A stretch of 64,000 nt of DNA. Origin: Sclerodactyla briareus. Taxonomy: Eukaryota; Echinodermata; Holothuroidea; Dendrochirotida; Sclerodactylidae. The stretch is from the NCBI GenBank assembly GCA_026419785.1, contig JAODTK010005605.1, forward strand, positions 1-64,000. The letters are read 5' to 3'. Made by a program: the position numbers and the translations under genes. The notes beneath the pieces were generated by a model. It was not told the DNA's origin and made no database searches. It saw only the letters and a list, made by a program, of their open reading frames with translations. Shown here piece by piece: positions 1 through 12,382 of this stretch (its first letter is position 1; the number at the start of each line of letters is the position of its first letter).

Positions 1-3000
1 CACCCAGCTAATTAGTCCTTAAAAATAACCCCGCTGACCAAGAAAATGAAATTAAAAAGATATAGCATATCATTTACATGACCCTTGCTGTGCACTTATA
101 GAAAGTATGGTTTTTACCAGATGTTGACTCACAATTTTTGCTGTTGTTGCAACAATCAACTTACTGAATTGTCAATTGCTCGACTTCACCCAATTACCTT
201 CGAATGATTTAGCTTCGAGTTATTTTTATTCGCTGCTGACAATTATAAGGTGCAGCATCCAGGTTGGCACCCTTGCGGCTTTGAATAGGAAAAAAAACCT
301 GATCCCTGCTCGGCAAGTACACCATTTGAAGGAAAAAAAAATATCAGGCACCTCAGACCTCCAGAAGAAAGGAAGACAAAGGACTGGATATCCTGAAAAA
401 CCTCGAAACAATAGACCCTCTAAAAGGTGTATAAAGAAAGAAGATCCTCAAAGCAGCGGCGGCATCATTGGATTTGACGATGGCGGGTCAGAGTTCCTGC
501 AGCACGTGATGCCCTGACAACTATACATCACGTGGATGGCACTGTCCCTGCAGGACCATCAACGCATTTTGGGCTGTTAATTTTCCCCCAGTGTCCACAA
601 CCTTCATTCAGTATTCTGCCTGTGGTTTTAAAATCTACCTCATCAGCAATTCATGAAAATGAGGGAGGGAGGTGGGGTGGGGGAATGAGAGGTAGAGCTG
701 AGTGATATTGTGGTTTGGTCGCAGTCTCTGTAAGCGACCTCCTTTCCGGCACCCGCAGGCCAGCAATCCGTAGGCGCCGCTACTGCCTCAAAGTTTTAGT
801 TTTGTTGTTGTTGTTAAGGCCTTCCCTTTGGGCTCAGCCGTGTGGAGTAGACTAGAAATAGATGGGAATTTCATCGTTCTGCAAACGCACTTACTTATTG
901 ATGGGTATTAATCTGCAGTCATTCCAAAATGGCTATGCATTTTGCTCTGCCGGTAGTGTTAGAACTATTGGTCAATCAGCTCCAGTATATTGTGTGCACA
1001 CTTCTTCACAAGGCCTAGATGCACTGATTGAATATTGATCGGTGCTAGGTAATTGAGCTAACCTAGATGCAAAAGGAGTTTGGTCATTTCATATCATTCA
1101 CCTAATGTTGTCGGTAATGCTGCCTATGTGTTTCTTCGCATCGGCCAGACTGGCAGCTACTAGGCCTAACGCTAAGCCAGAGGTATGCTCCAGTACACTA
1201 TTTCCTTATCATTATCAGTGGTGTAAGGGGTAGACCAAAAGTTGTCTACATTCTGCACATTCTAACAGTACAATTGCAGGTAGAACTACCCACAAAATCT
1301 CAGAATACATTATTCTTCACAGCAATTGAATTGTATATGGCACCATACCTGCCCCAATATTGCATAATTTACCGCAAAATTGGCGTCATGCTCGCCACGA
1401 AACTCGTTGGTTTAACTGCATTACCATTTGGGCTAACCGTTCTTTCTGTGCATTTCCCATAATACCCCGCGCGTTCAATTGGCTGCAATTGTTGCCACTG
1501 TAACATATGGGAAAGTTCTCTACTTATATAGCTGTGGTTACGATATGCAGACTGACTGACTGCATTAGCACTGCTGAATTGGGACGTTTGAAGTTCAACA
1601 TTAGAATGTGGGTCATATAATTGACCCAGGATGGAAAATACACTTTTGTCAGTATTTCTATCGAATATCATCTCGTGGTTTTAATGGTATTAGCCGAGAT
1701 GCCAGAACACCAAAGCACACCAAACCTTAAAAGAACTGTGGTGAGGAAATCTATAGTTGCTTAATCAATTCGGCATAATGCTGACACATCTTGCCACCGG
1801 CAGACAACAATGATTCAATGACGCATAGAGGAATGACACGCCTAACAAGGGGGCACCAGGATTTGTCTTAATTGGGAGGAGGTGGGCGAGGCCCCCTACA
1901 AGCAATTCTCCTTCTTCTCATATTCCCTTTCCAAGATTTTTATTCGAAAATTCCTTGAATATTTCACATGTAAGCATACTCGATCGAGCCTGTTTTTTTC
2001 GTGGGGAATTTACTTCTCTGTAATTTTGTAATTTACTCACATTTTCGCAATACTTGGTAGATATGGGTCACAAAAGTCCCATAAATTGAAGGGTTAGACT
2101 GGCCAATGCACTGGCTGACAAGGGCGGTCGATTTGTGGTGGCGATTGAGGGGGGGGGGGCAAGATGAATACTATCTAAGCGGATCGGCACGATTGGTTTG
2201 GCGCGTAGCGTGTCAAAATAGTTTACAACCTCTAGATTGCAGGTAACGGCACTTCCCGTGCCCCCTTGTAGGACATGAGTAGCATTTCTTAATTGAAGAA
2301 AAAAATTATTTCCGGGAAGGGTTCTACAAAAACTTCTAGCCTTAGGGAGTCAATTCAGTTTTGCGTTGGGTGCTGTTTTACATTTCAAAATACGATGCAA
2401 GTGAGACGGGCGTTTAAAATCGCTCAACGTTATTTTCAATGTAGCCGTTTCCATGCACGCGGGCGGTCGGCGGGCGGGCCGGGAGTGTGCCTGCCCCCCT
2501 TAGTAGTGTGTGCCGTGCACGCACCACTGTTCAACATGGTCGCACCCATACTTGATATGGCTGAATACTCTATTTAAATTTGACAATAAACATATATGCC
2601 AACAAATCACAGGTCCGCCAGGTGGTAGACCTACCCACCCCCCCCCCTCAATCTCTTTCCCTCAAAAAGAACAAAATGTACACTTTGGGCATTCCATCGA
2701 AATCCTGGCAATAGTCGACCTAGCCTTTTCTACACTTGATTTTTGATCATGTCTTTTTGACAACGTTATTTCGATGCCGCGCCGTGTGCCCTCAGAGTGA
2801 TAATATGTGCACCATGCACCCCACTTTCAACATGTGCTTGCACCCCATGAATAACAGAGTCAAAAATCCTTAGGATAGATCCTCCCAGGTAGTGTGACCT
2901 ACCGCCGTCGCCTCAACCCCCGTTACGCTCGGATAGATATTTATTGTTGATTTGTTTGTTTGCTTGATTTCACTAATTGGTCTCCTAGCAGGAACTCGAC

Positions 3001-3724
3001 AACGTCTAATGAAGAAGCATCACACTAAGCTGGTAACGCCAGTCCTTAGCGAACGATAGGGATTGAGAAGAACCTTATTCCATTGAATAATTTAGAACAA
3101 CCCAGATTAAATTTCAGGTATTTGTTCGTTAAGGTCATTAATGTCATTCATTTTTTCAACACGTTGCTGCTGGCTATGTCGGAATACAGTGTCAGCGAAA
3201 TAGCAGTCGGGCTAATATGGCTAGCTCCATGCTCCATGATCACTCAGGAGCTAGCAAATACAGCCACCATTATGCTGTTAAATGCTACCTTGCTGATCTT
3301 GGGGGGGGGGGGGGCTCTCTTTGGGTAAACACTGGTTAACAATGGCTTTCGCGTTGAATTCTCGTTAGTATTTAGGATATGACCCCTGGTCGGTTTGAGC
3401 TACGGCAACATTTCGTGGTTGTAAGTGTGCAAGCACCACTGAACAGTTTGGGGGAATAGACTCATATTCGTTACGTCTCATTCTTTACCGTCACCATTAT
3501 TTGAAAATTCATTCCAGGTTCGGATGTATTGTTGATAAGTAGAATGGAAATCTGTGGAGTTGTGTTGGCAGGATTTGTATTTTCGTCCGGGGGGTTTTTG
3601 AAAGATTGTTCTGAACACTGTATTTTCAACGTCAAACTGCCAATGCTCCCTCATGCAAAATATCATCATCCATCTCATTAAACTGTACTCTGACTGCCTA
3701 GTGTTTCCCTCTGTAGATTGCTAA
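1..3724. other. No recognisable gene; simple sequence and G runs
   Basis: I see no supportable gene here. The longest frame, a plus-strand one at 176-517, is rich in Lys, Arg and Ser. It has no domain I recognise and no clear splice signals, so I do not call it. A short GTT repeat lies near 798-815. G runs occur near 2150 (about 10) and at 3301-3314 (14). The 2.4-2.9 kb part is C-rich and looks like old repeat debris. Confidence 0.5.
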
Positions 3725-3829
3725 ATGGCCAAACAGGTACCTCGTGACGACCCCCGCAAGTGCCGGAAAGATACGAGTGGGACCGCATGACCTTCGAGAG
3801 CCTAATCAACGCCATGTCCGGGACGAAAG
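3725..3829 (+). CDS. Possible short coding exon, product unknown
   Basis: A codon-biased stretch reads VPERYEWDRMTFESLINAMS and then GTK before the donor GTAGGT at 3830. It leaves one base over (phase 1). An ATG in good context at 3725 opens MAKQVPRDDP in a different frame from the downstream stretch. Either one base is lost in the C run at 3751-3755, or the exon starts at a weak AG nearer 3760 and the ATG is irrelevant. In the codon-biased frame, third positions are mostly G or C, unlike the flanks. I do not recognise a family. The next identifiable sequence downstream is repeat A, so a following exon is not visible. Confidence that this is a real exon is low to moderate. Confidence 0.3.
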
Positions 3830-3849
3830 GTAGGTCTCTGCACTTTCTC

Positions 3850-4745
3850 TGAGATCGAACCTATACATGACTCGACTTCGACCTGAACCCTGAACGATTA
3901 AGGACATCTCTCCAAATGCAACCTTTGTGACAGTATGAGTTTTGTACATCTTTTCCATTGCACAGTTATCAGCTCACAAACTTTTCTACCTCGACCTCTG
4001 TGACTTTCGGGACCTTGAACCTCACTAGAGACATAGGATCCTCTACACCACATGGGCCCTTCGTGCCAATATGAATACTCTCTATCATTTGGTTTCACAG
4101 GTACCATGCTCACATGTTTTTTTTTTTTAGCTTTAATCCCTTTGACCTGAATGATCTTGGACCGACCCCAAACCAGTGGGATCTCCACTCCAAATGGCAA
4201 ATCCTCATGCCAAGTATGACTCTCTCCGTGACGTGTGCCCAGACCCTAAAACAATAGGAAATATCCGCACCACTGGAGTATGAGTATGACACTCTACATC
4301 ATTTGTTGCACAGTTCTTTCCTGTTAGATGTTTTTGATTTCCTTGCGATAGGAAACAGGAATCATGCAATCATGCAACGTGCGTATGAGTGGGGTATGTG
4401 TGTGTGTCTGTGGTGTGTGGCAACCCTTGTCAGCACGATAGGCGAACGTAAGAAAGCTGGTATCAAGTGCAAATAGGTATGTGGGTTGCAACATATGGGG
4501 AGGAGGACCCCTATGTTTTGGGTGCCGTTCAAGTTCATTCAAGTCACGAGAGGCAAAGTTCAAAAGCTTGTCAGCACGATTATCTAACACGCGAGTATCT
4601 ATCAGTCAAATTGGGATGTGGGTTAGGTAGCATGTATGGTGAGAGAACCCTATTGTTTTGGGTGTCAGGGTAGTTCATTTCGAGGTCACCATAGGAAATC
4701 GTCATATATCTCTGTAACGAAACATTTTGGAGGACTGTCGCAATG
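3850..4745 (+). repeat. Dispersed repeat family A, copy 1
   Basis: This stretch shares blocks with 10321-10750 (same strand) and 46850-47700 (opposite strand). Shared words include GAGAACCCTATTGTTTTGGG, an AGGTCACCATAGGA-like block and TATATCTCTGTAACGAAACA. The sequence is full of AAGGTCA/TGACCTT half-sites typical of this family. The copies differ by many small indels, so this is an old non-coding repeat. No open frame is conserved between copies. Boundaries are approximate, and the part before about 4400 is less certain than the rest. Confidence 0.55.
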
Positions 4746-4784
4746 GAAAGTTTCGTTCGTCTGGGTGAAATCGTGACGGGGCAA

Positions 4785-5065
4785 CTTACCCCCAGACCAA
4801 CTACCCCCCGGACGTTTCTACCCTCTGGGATAAATTCCCCCAGGATAAGTCACACCGGACAATAGCCTCCGGACAAATCCCACGGACAGTAACCACCCGG
4901 ACAATCACCCCCGAAGGCAAATACCCCAAGGGACCAACAACCTCCCAGACAATTACCCCCGACAATCACCCCGAAGACAAAATACCACCGAGACAACTAC
5001 CAACCGGACCTTTACCCCCTGGGCTAATACCACCCCGAGGACGAATAGCCCCGGGTATAAATACC
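4785..5065 (+). repeat. Minisatellite, CCCGGACAATTAC-type units
   Basis: About 18 imperfect units of 13-17 bp occur here, each built on GGACAATTACCCC with substitutions and small indels. The array starts just after a TCTGGGTGAAAT word of repeat A. The reverse complement of the same unit forms another array at 9995-10315. The unit length and drift do not suggest a protein repeat. Confidence 0.8.
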
Positions 5066-6120
5066 ACACTAGAACATATGGGGAGGGGTATAGATCTTGT
5101 AGCGGTGTCGCCATGGGCCAAACCTACTCACTAAACCGACCAATCGATCTGATCCGGGGGGTATAGACAATAAGTAAAATGTTGAAACTCTTTAAGTGTT
5201 AGCGCCACTAAATGGTTAGCGCGAAGAGAAAAATAAACATTTTGGACTGAACGAAATAGGAAACGACTAGGTCTGATGTCTGGAATGACCAATACCCATG
5301 CGTTATTCTGTATGTTATGGCATATAGGTCGGGATATTCTAATTATTTCAACTTCCTGTGGTCGAAAAGCGAGCAGATACCCCGCTATTCAGGCACAGTC
5401 AATGGTGTAGAGTCCAAACCGTCACTGGGGAAAAGAGTAGGGACCATCTGCCCCAACCGCACAACTTTCAACACGCAGGGGCGCCCTGGCCTATGTGGGG
5501 AAAAATCCGACGGAAGCATGAACTTCGTCCTTATCGGCATACCACAACAGAGTATCGACGCTGGATCAATCAGCATATGATGCACGTCTCTGTTTCGATG
5601 TGTAGTTCGATCCGTACCTTCGTTATTGCTTTCCTTTAATTTGCCAAATGTATTTAGCTTGACGAGATCCCGTCCCGTTCCATCCGGATTTTTGTATGCC
5701 AGTGCAAGTTCTTAAGGTGGAAGTGCACCAATAGGTATGAGTGTTACCACTCTTGGTATTTTCATTGGATGATTGATTACAACTTCAAATTATGTAAATC
5801 TGTAGGGAGCCTGAATATAGTCGAAGTCATATCGGCGATAAATGGGCCAATATACCTGGAGATATCGGCTGAACTAGCGAAACAATTTCATAAAAGATAC
5901 CGGGATATGAAGGAAGACGGGACGAGAATTTAACGAAATAACGACAAAGGAATGGATATTATATGTGAACAAATCGAATATACGCAATAAACACTTATAA
6001 ACTTAATAATAAGAGAACACTCACACGACACATCGGGAACAAACAAACCACACGCTCAGCCACAGCAACATAAAGAGGAATCCCACTATGACATAAGAAT
6101 GGATATTGGCACTCACCATT
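5066..6120. other. No recognisable gene
   Basis: Several frames of 60-90 codons overlap around 5317-5640 on both strands. None shows a motif, splice context or codon bias that sets one apart from its shadows. The rest is AT-rich unique sequence. I see nothing to annotate. Confidence 0.5.
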
Positions 6121-6129
6121 TGCTCATCT

Positions 6130-6780
6130 GTAAATATCCCACTATAGAATCGCTACGCTGCACAGAAACTAATCATGCCGCTCGCAATTAAGTGGATCAA
6201 ATCGCATGAACAGTGGCTAAGGTGAATTTCATTCTAATTTGTGAAGTGATTTCTGATGCATTTATTGAGAATGGGCCATTTGATTGTTACGCTGCGCGGC
6301 AACCAATGGTGTCGCTCCGATCGGATAGCTCGGAAATCGCCCAAGACATCATGTGCTAAGGTGTGAAATTCAAGTTTATATTTGAGAATTACGAAAATCG
6401 CTATCTGAAGACACCATTTCGCATTTAGTGAAGACCATATTTGAAAATTTGCTACCGCTGCGCGCAAACTAATGGTTTGGCCACTCCCATTAATAGTTAT
6501 TAAAGCGTTTTGTCTAATACAGTGGCTGAGTGTGAAATATTTTAATTTTTCACAGTTTATTTTCAAATTTATTACATTGGAAAATGTCCATCTGGGCGGC
6601 TCACCGAGCATCTGAGAAGAACCGTGACCTTGACGTATCACTAGCTTCGCGGCAACCAGTGGTGACGGCTGCTTTCATAAGAGATATTGTATGGCATAAT
6701 GTTGGGTATAGTGTTTTTAGTTTTTTCTTTCAAAATTCAGGTTCATTGAATGATTTGACACGGAGAACACTTTGAAAATT
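6130..6780 (+). repeat. Imperfect tandem repeat, about 170-190 bp period, 4 units
   Basis: A GC-rich core like CGCTGCGCGGCAACCAATGG recurs near 6150 (weak), 6288, 6460 and 6646. Each core is followed by a shared AT-rich tract containing GTGAAAT-like and TTTGAAAATT-like words. The units are strongly diverged. The 135-codon minus-strand frame across 6234-6641 is a by-product of the repeat and is not called as a gene. Confidence 0.55.
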
Positions 6781-9700
6781 CGAGCGAGGCACAATCGGGC
6801 CCATCTGAAAACCACATGGAACCCATGCGTTATTCTCTGGAGCAAAAACTAGCGAGGTGTGAAAGAAGTTATTGGATCCAGAAGCCTGTCAACCAGGGTC
6901 GTCGGCAGTTGAAACTGGGGGGGGGGGGACACATCGAATGGCAAATGACCATCTAAGCGAGCGTACAAAAAAAACTATCAGATTTCATACACTCCAGACG
7001 ACGGGAAACGGCAATTGCCAGGGTCAATAGCAACCACCGACTGTGTGATTTGAAGTAAAAGAATACAAAATTGTCATGTGCATAACTAAGGACGATTACC
7101 CCGAATATCAACATGGTGTTTTTTTTATCCCTTTACCCTGGCTTTGTTTGCGTGGGATCAGGGGTCTACCGGAAACAGTTCTTGGGGGGATCGTGGGGAA
7201 AGAAAAGCCATGAGGCGTAAGGGACCACGCAATTTGGGAGCAGAAAAATTTGTCATTTTACAGTCAGTCATTGGAAATACCAGCGCCCGCGGGGAGCACG
7301 GAATATTGCATGTTTTCCGGGCATTTTATCGAAAAAAGTCTGCTAAAAATTCAGGCAAGTTTTTCTTTTGCTTTCCTTCCAAAATTTCCAATGATTTTCG
7401 CCCGAATTTTTCATTCAGAAAAAAATGGGGGGGGGGGGGGGGAGTACTTCCCCCAAGGCTTCTGAAAAAATTTCGAGGAACAAAATGATTCGAAGAGCAT
7501 TACATCGCTTATTCAGCCAATACAACGCCTGGGAAATTTGCACGAGAAACACTGGACCTATAGTCGGTCCCGAAACTTCACCTGGGGTCCGCACGGGAAT
7601 TAGGGATTAAGACAAATTCAACCGATTATGTTTGGTACCAAAAAATAATCAGTTTAGAGTGATACAAAATCGGCCATGTGCCTATTATTTCTGTATTACG
7701 GTCCAGGAAAAGGTGGGGGGGGGGCAAACCATTATGACCCCCCCCCTGTTTTGAAAGTGGGGGGGGCGGGGACATGCCCCCCGTCCCCACCTGTGCGCCC
7801 ATCATCAACTGAATATTTGAGGGTAAAGGAGTGATTGTACCAGGAAAAACGGAAAAGGGTTATGTACATGTTGGGGGTGTTGGTGCTTATTATGCTTTAC
7901 TTCCAAAAGGCACGGACCAGTGGAAGTGCCCTTTTACTGTATCTCACGAAACATTTGTGTCTATTATGTTGCGCGCGCCCACACGTGGTGGCGCTCGCCT
8001 CAAAAAGGGTCCTCACCTTGCTGATGGCCCCCCCCAAAAATCACTTTTGCACGGACGCCCCGCCCCACCCCCTTCCAGCGCCGCCACTGAAAATTCTAGC
8101 TACGCTACTGGAGAGTCCAGTAAAGACCATAAGTACACTTTCTGCAATTTGAGTGACCTTCGGAACTTTCTCAACGATTCGGGCCAAGCAATGAATGGGC
8201 TCCGCTTAGGTACGGCAAAATATTCTCCCACATTTCACAACGGGTATGTACATTAATCCACATATCGTCACTCGCTAATCAGATATTAAAGATGTGTATT
8301 TGCTATATTTATTGTATACCTGCCAGAGTGACAACTATTCAAAACAACTTCTCTTACTAAAATCGCAAATCCAAGATTTTTGCAATAGGCCCAGCACGTG
8401 CCATTTCCGGCATTAAGAGGTATAAAGTACAATTTCCGAGTGGCGAATTACGCGCCAACCAATGTTAGCGCACGTTGGATGTGGATAATAATTGCAGTCC
8501 ACATCGTCTCTGGTCGTGCATACAAATTACTGTCAGAAAGACGACAGAAAAGGGCTACCCGCAGTATCAAAACCTTCTGCACAAGGGGCGCCCAGCAAGC
8601 TGCCAAGTATGAACCCTCATATACACTGCTGAGGGGGGAGGGGGGGGGGGGGGGGGTGGTTGGAAAAATGGCCCACGCTCCTGGCATGGAGATATGATGA
8701 GTTCCAGGGCGATGGTTCGAGTCTATTCATGCATCGGTCGCGCAGTTCACGCTCAGAGGAATGTGCCATCCATGTCTCGATCAGCCCCTGATAGAATGTG
8801 TACGTTATGAATGAGAAAAATACATGGCAATACACCAACCCATCAGTTATCCAAACATGGACAACCGTGTCACTGTCATTTTTCCCTTTTTTTTCTTTGC
8901 TGAAACAGATACGGCCACGGTAATCTTATCAGTGACCATGAATGTGAGTTTGGTCCAGTTCGGGCATACACTGTATGAGCTGACGGGCAGAGGAATCATA
9001 TTCATTGGGTCACTAGTATGGCGTTAGCGTTCCATAGATACGTGAAGAGGGATGTGGAGAAAGAGAAAAACCCAACCCTCAAATAGATGCAATATATTCC
9101 AGTAGAGGGCAAAGATCAAAGATAATTTTTGTTGTCGTGTAATCCCACCAGGGAGCAGGAACTCGTTCTCTAGCCGAAGTGTGAGGATGAACGGGTTCAT
9201 CTCAGTCCCCAGAGGGGTATTTCCGGTGAACTGAGAGGTGTTAAAACCCCAAAAATTCTTGATTGTTCCGGGCAAGATATGGCCAAACCTAGGTGGCGCG
9301 CCGACTTAGATAGTGGACCCGCCAGCCCCCAGGTTGAAATCCCGCAATCTGAGTGCCCATGTAGTAAGAGGAAAGTGCGCTGATTTAATCATTAAAATAT
9401 TTAATTCACAACATGCCAGCCATTCGTCGGGACAGTTCTTGTCAGAAAAGGGGTTAATGCTAAACGCCCCTTCCCCCCATGAGCGTCTCATCACCCTTTC
9501 AAAAGTGTTGGGGGGGGGGGGAGGGCTAGGCCAAATTTTCAAAATTTTAATGTGTGAAATGTTAGTCAATAGGAGCATTGTCAAAAAAGTGTAGGAGGTA
9601 CAGACACGCCTCGGTTTGAAGAGCGTAAATCTCAGGGATAAATATCAATGATATGTAGGAGATTGTTGTAATTATTATTGGGTATGGGGGACCAGCAGGA

Positions 9701-9990
9701 GAGAAGAAAGTATAAATTTATTTGTTGGTCTGGTAAGGACACACATACGACCTTGATCATTCACAGTCGCGCGTACACGGCGCCGGCTGTTCACAGTGAA
9801 TCGCGGCATCGACTGTAGCCCAACTCGGAATGATATTCGGATTCGTCTGCAGACAATTGAATTTCGGGTCCAAAAACGATTGTTTCCAAAAACGGTATTT
9901 CACATTATCTGTGGGCATTCTTCCGGGGGGATTCATACGGGATGGTGATTGTCGGTATAGTCTCGAATGATTAGTTATCCCCAGTACTTG
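6781..9990. other. Gene-poor stretch with many long G or C runs
   Basis: I see no supportable gene. The region is marked by G or C runs at about 6918-6928, 7427-7442 (16 G), 7713-7760, 8641-8656 (16 G) and 9510-9521. Between the runs are short degenerate blocks with the look of old transposon ends (for example 7980-8110). I cannot assign them to a family. All frames of 60-140 codons here either read through G runs or overlap others on both strands. Confidence 0.45.
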
Positions 9991-9994
9991 AACT

Positions 9995-10315
9995 TCGGGG
10001 GTATTTTCATGGGGGTGAGGGGGGAATTTCGGTTGCTAATGTCCCCCCCACCCCCCCCCCCCCGGGGGGTATTCGACCTCGGGGTATTTGCCCGCGGGTG
10101 ATTGTCTGGGGGGTAGTGTCATCGAGGGTAATTGTCAGGGGGGGTGATTGTCTGTGGGTAGTTGTCCTCGGTGGTAATTGTCCTAGTGGGTAATTGTCCG
10201 GGAGGTAATTGTCCAGAAGGTAACTGTCCGAGGGTATATGTCCAGTGGGTTGTTGTTCTCGGGGTTAGTTGTCCGAGGGGTTATTGCCAGGGGGGTTAGT
10301 GTCCGGGGGTAGTAG
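9995..10315 (-). repeat. Minisatellite, same unit as 4785-5065, inverted
   Basis: About 20 imperfect units built on GGGGTAATTGTCC, the reverse complement of the unit in the 4.8 kb array, occur here. The array ends just before CCGGGTGAAATACATCTGG, the start of a repeat A body. The 4.8 kb array lies on the other side of the equivalent GGGTGAAAT word. A C run near 10050 interrupts the left end. Confidence 0.8.
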
Positions 10316-10320
10316 CCCTT

Positions 10321-10755
10321 GAGTACCGGGTGAAATACATCTGGTGAACGACTTTGAACTCATTTGACCTTTTAGACATCATTGACCTTTGGACCGAGTG
10401 ATTTTGCAGTTTGTTGTGAAATGGCCAGAGGCATCTGTTACGACAAACGAAAAAGGTCAGACAGACCATTTTACACGATATCTTATCACACAAGCTATCT
10501 CAATGAAGATCGGAAGAGTTCAAGCCAGTTAAAACAGTGAATTGTGGATAAATTTGGCATTTGGACATCTGTCGTCAGCATGATATTAAGAAGTGCAAGA
10601 TCTATGAAGTTCAAATTAAGTGTGTTCTTTGGGATTGTTAAACAGATGAAGAGAACCCTACTGTTGTTGGTATTCAGGTCAAGTTCATTCCAGGTCACAT
10701 AGGACCAATCCTTATATCTCGGCAACGATTCATTGTACAGAGTGAGAACAAGCTA
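10321..10755 (+). repeat. Dispersed repeat family A, copy 2
   Basis: The word GGTGAAATACATCTGGTGAA and the following GACTTTGAACTCATTTGACC block are found almost unchanged, in reverse, at 47215-47300. The end of the copy (GAGAACCCTACTGTTGTTGG, then an AGGTCACATAGGA block) matches the end of copy 1 near 4650. The copy is non-coding. Frames on the minus strand here are shadows. Confidence 0.6.
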
Positions 10756-10905
10756 TAGCCAACAAAACATATATTACCCCAGTGAAGACAGTACAAATCT
10801 GAATTGTCATTTCATGTTATTCTGATTCGGTTTGGACGTATTGGATAGCACCAATATTCCACCAGTGGAAGACAGTACAAATTCTTGAATTGTATTTTAA
10901 TTCTT

Positions 10906-11600
10906 AGCTCAAAAACAGCATAGCTGGTTGAGCTATTGTGATGCCCATGTCATCTATCTACTAATTCCTGTGGTCCACATTTACTTTTGGCTTTTTTTGT
11001 TTTGACTTTTGGGCTGCCAAATTCGTCGATCATCTGTGATTGATGTTGGACCAAAATGAACATAGTGTATTCATTGACCACTAGGGACATTTATGAACTT
11101 GGAGGTCAAGGTCAAAGGTCATTAGAGCAGCACAAGTGGCCATTCTGATCACAACTACAACGTATCTTTCCTACAAAACGCATTAGTTGTCGTGCAACGC
11201 AGTCATAATGCCATTGGTTTAGCGCTCCCTACTTCAGATTGTACACAGAATTTTGATGGGAACGTCATATTAATGCCATTAGAGTTAAAAACCGTGACAT
11301 CTGGTGAAAAGAAAATAATCATAGGCCCCTAACTGTCATACTTTGATGAATGTGGACCGAACTTGGAAACAATGTTCATTGACCCTGGGGACAACGTTGA
11401 CCTCGGGAAGGTCAAGGTCAAAGGAATTGAAGAGGAATAAGGGAATATTTTGGTTGAAAATCTACAAAGGCATTTTCTGCTATGAAGAGATGGACTGTTC
11501 TCAAATTGAATTCTAATGTTTTCTCAAAGTGCTTCTTCATGACATGTTCACAAAATTACATGTCATGTTATCTGAGGGAGTTAAGGTTGATTCAGATGGA
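10906..11600 (+). mobile_element. Hairpin-headed non-autonomous repeat, family C copy 1
   Basis: The copy begins with an imperfect hairpin at 10906-10934 (AGCTCAAAAACAGC pairing with GCTGGTTGAGCT). It continues with GAGCTATTGTGATGCCCATG and a short ATCTATCTA tract, then AAGGTCAAAGGTCATTAGAG-type blocks. The same order (hairpin, tetranucleotide tract, TGACC/GGTCA-rich body) is seen at 21332 and 24801. A terminal hairpin next to a microsatellite recalls non-autonomous Helitron or Helentron relatives. No transposase or Rep/helicase is present, so the class is an inference. Confidence 0.55.
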
Positions 11601-12380
11601 AAATTTGACTATCCCATGATCCTTTTCATTTTCCCATAATTCACGGAGATCTGACCTCGCAATTTATGGTGCGTTCTTTCGAGGTTGTGACTTTGGTAAT
11701 TACTGGAGATGAGTGAATACAAAAACAGTAACGTGCTTCGAATGTTATGTGACGCATTAACAAACCCCTAGGTTTTTGTCCGCTCTACCTGGGTCGATAC
11801 GGTTATACAGTACATATACGAGGTCCGAAAGTACGCGGCATACAGCTGCGCGTGAGATCTGCCCTCGCAATCCAGCTGTATATATGTGAGATACCGATGC
11901 TATACCGACGTACGTACACAGCCGGATGCGAGCGATTTCGCGCAGCCACTCGAAAGGACACTTGATATTTTTCGTTCTACGGAATAATCATAGAACAAAA
12001 AAATCCTTTAATAGTGAGATGTGAAAGTACAGAGGAAAGAACGGGAACAATTATTATTGAACCCAAGGATTTCGGAGCAATTTGCAGCGATGGTATGAGG
12101 CAGAGGTTCCGTATTCGTAGCGTAACGTAAGCCTATAAATACTGTTAAGTACTAGCCTAAGTATTCGATTACACAGCACAAGTCAATGTAGCCTACGAAC
12201 CTGTGTGGTTTGACGCGTGTGAGCATCGGAACGGTCCGAATATTTTTGCGTGAATTTTCGACTACCCCAGTGATGTATTACTTTAGAAAGTTGGTCAGAT
12301 GGATACAGAAATTGTATAACTTATATAGGCATATCAAGCAGTTCCTTAACTCCTTGTCTCATTAAGTATGGTTTCTCGTC
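11601..12380. other. No recognisable gene
   Basis: The sequence looks unique. A CpG-rich patch at about 11770-11960 includes GTACGTAC and CGCGCAG words and could be regulatory, but nothing specific supports that. Confidence 0.45.
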
Positions 12381-12382
12381 CA

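Noticed and set aside
176-517. 113-codon plus frame, Lys/Arg/Ser-rich
   Set aside because: Low-complexity basic composition, no splice support, no family recognised.
1330-1500. Similarity of CCGCGCGTTCAATTGGCTGC near 1470 to CACCGCGCGTTCAATCGGCTGC near 50457
   Set aside because: About 20 bases match but the flanks do not, so it is not enough to name a repeat family.
7831-8256. 141-codon plus frame with Pro/Gly-rich centre
   Set aside because: It crosses C and G runs and transposon-like debris. A second frame is open across the same bases, and no motif is visible.
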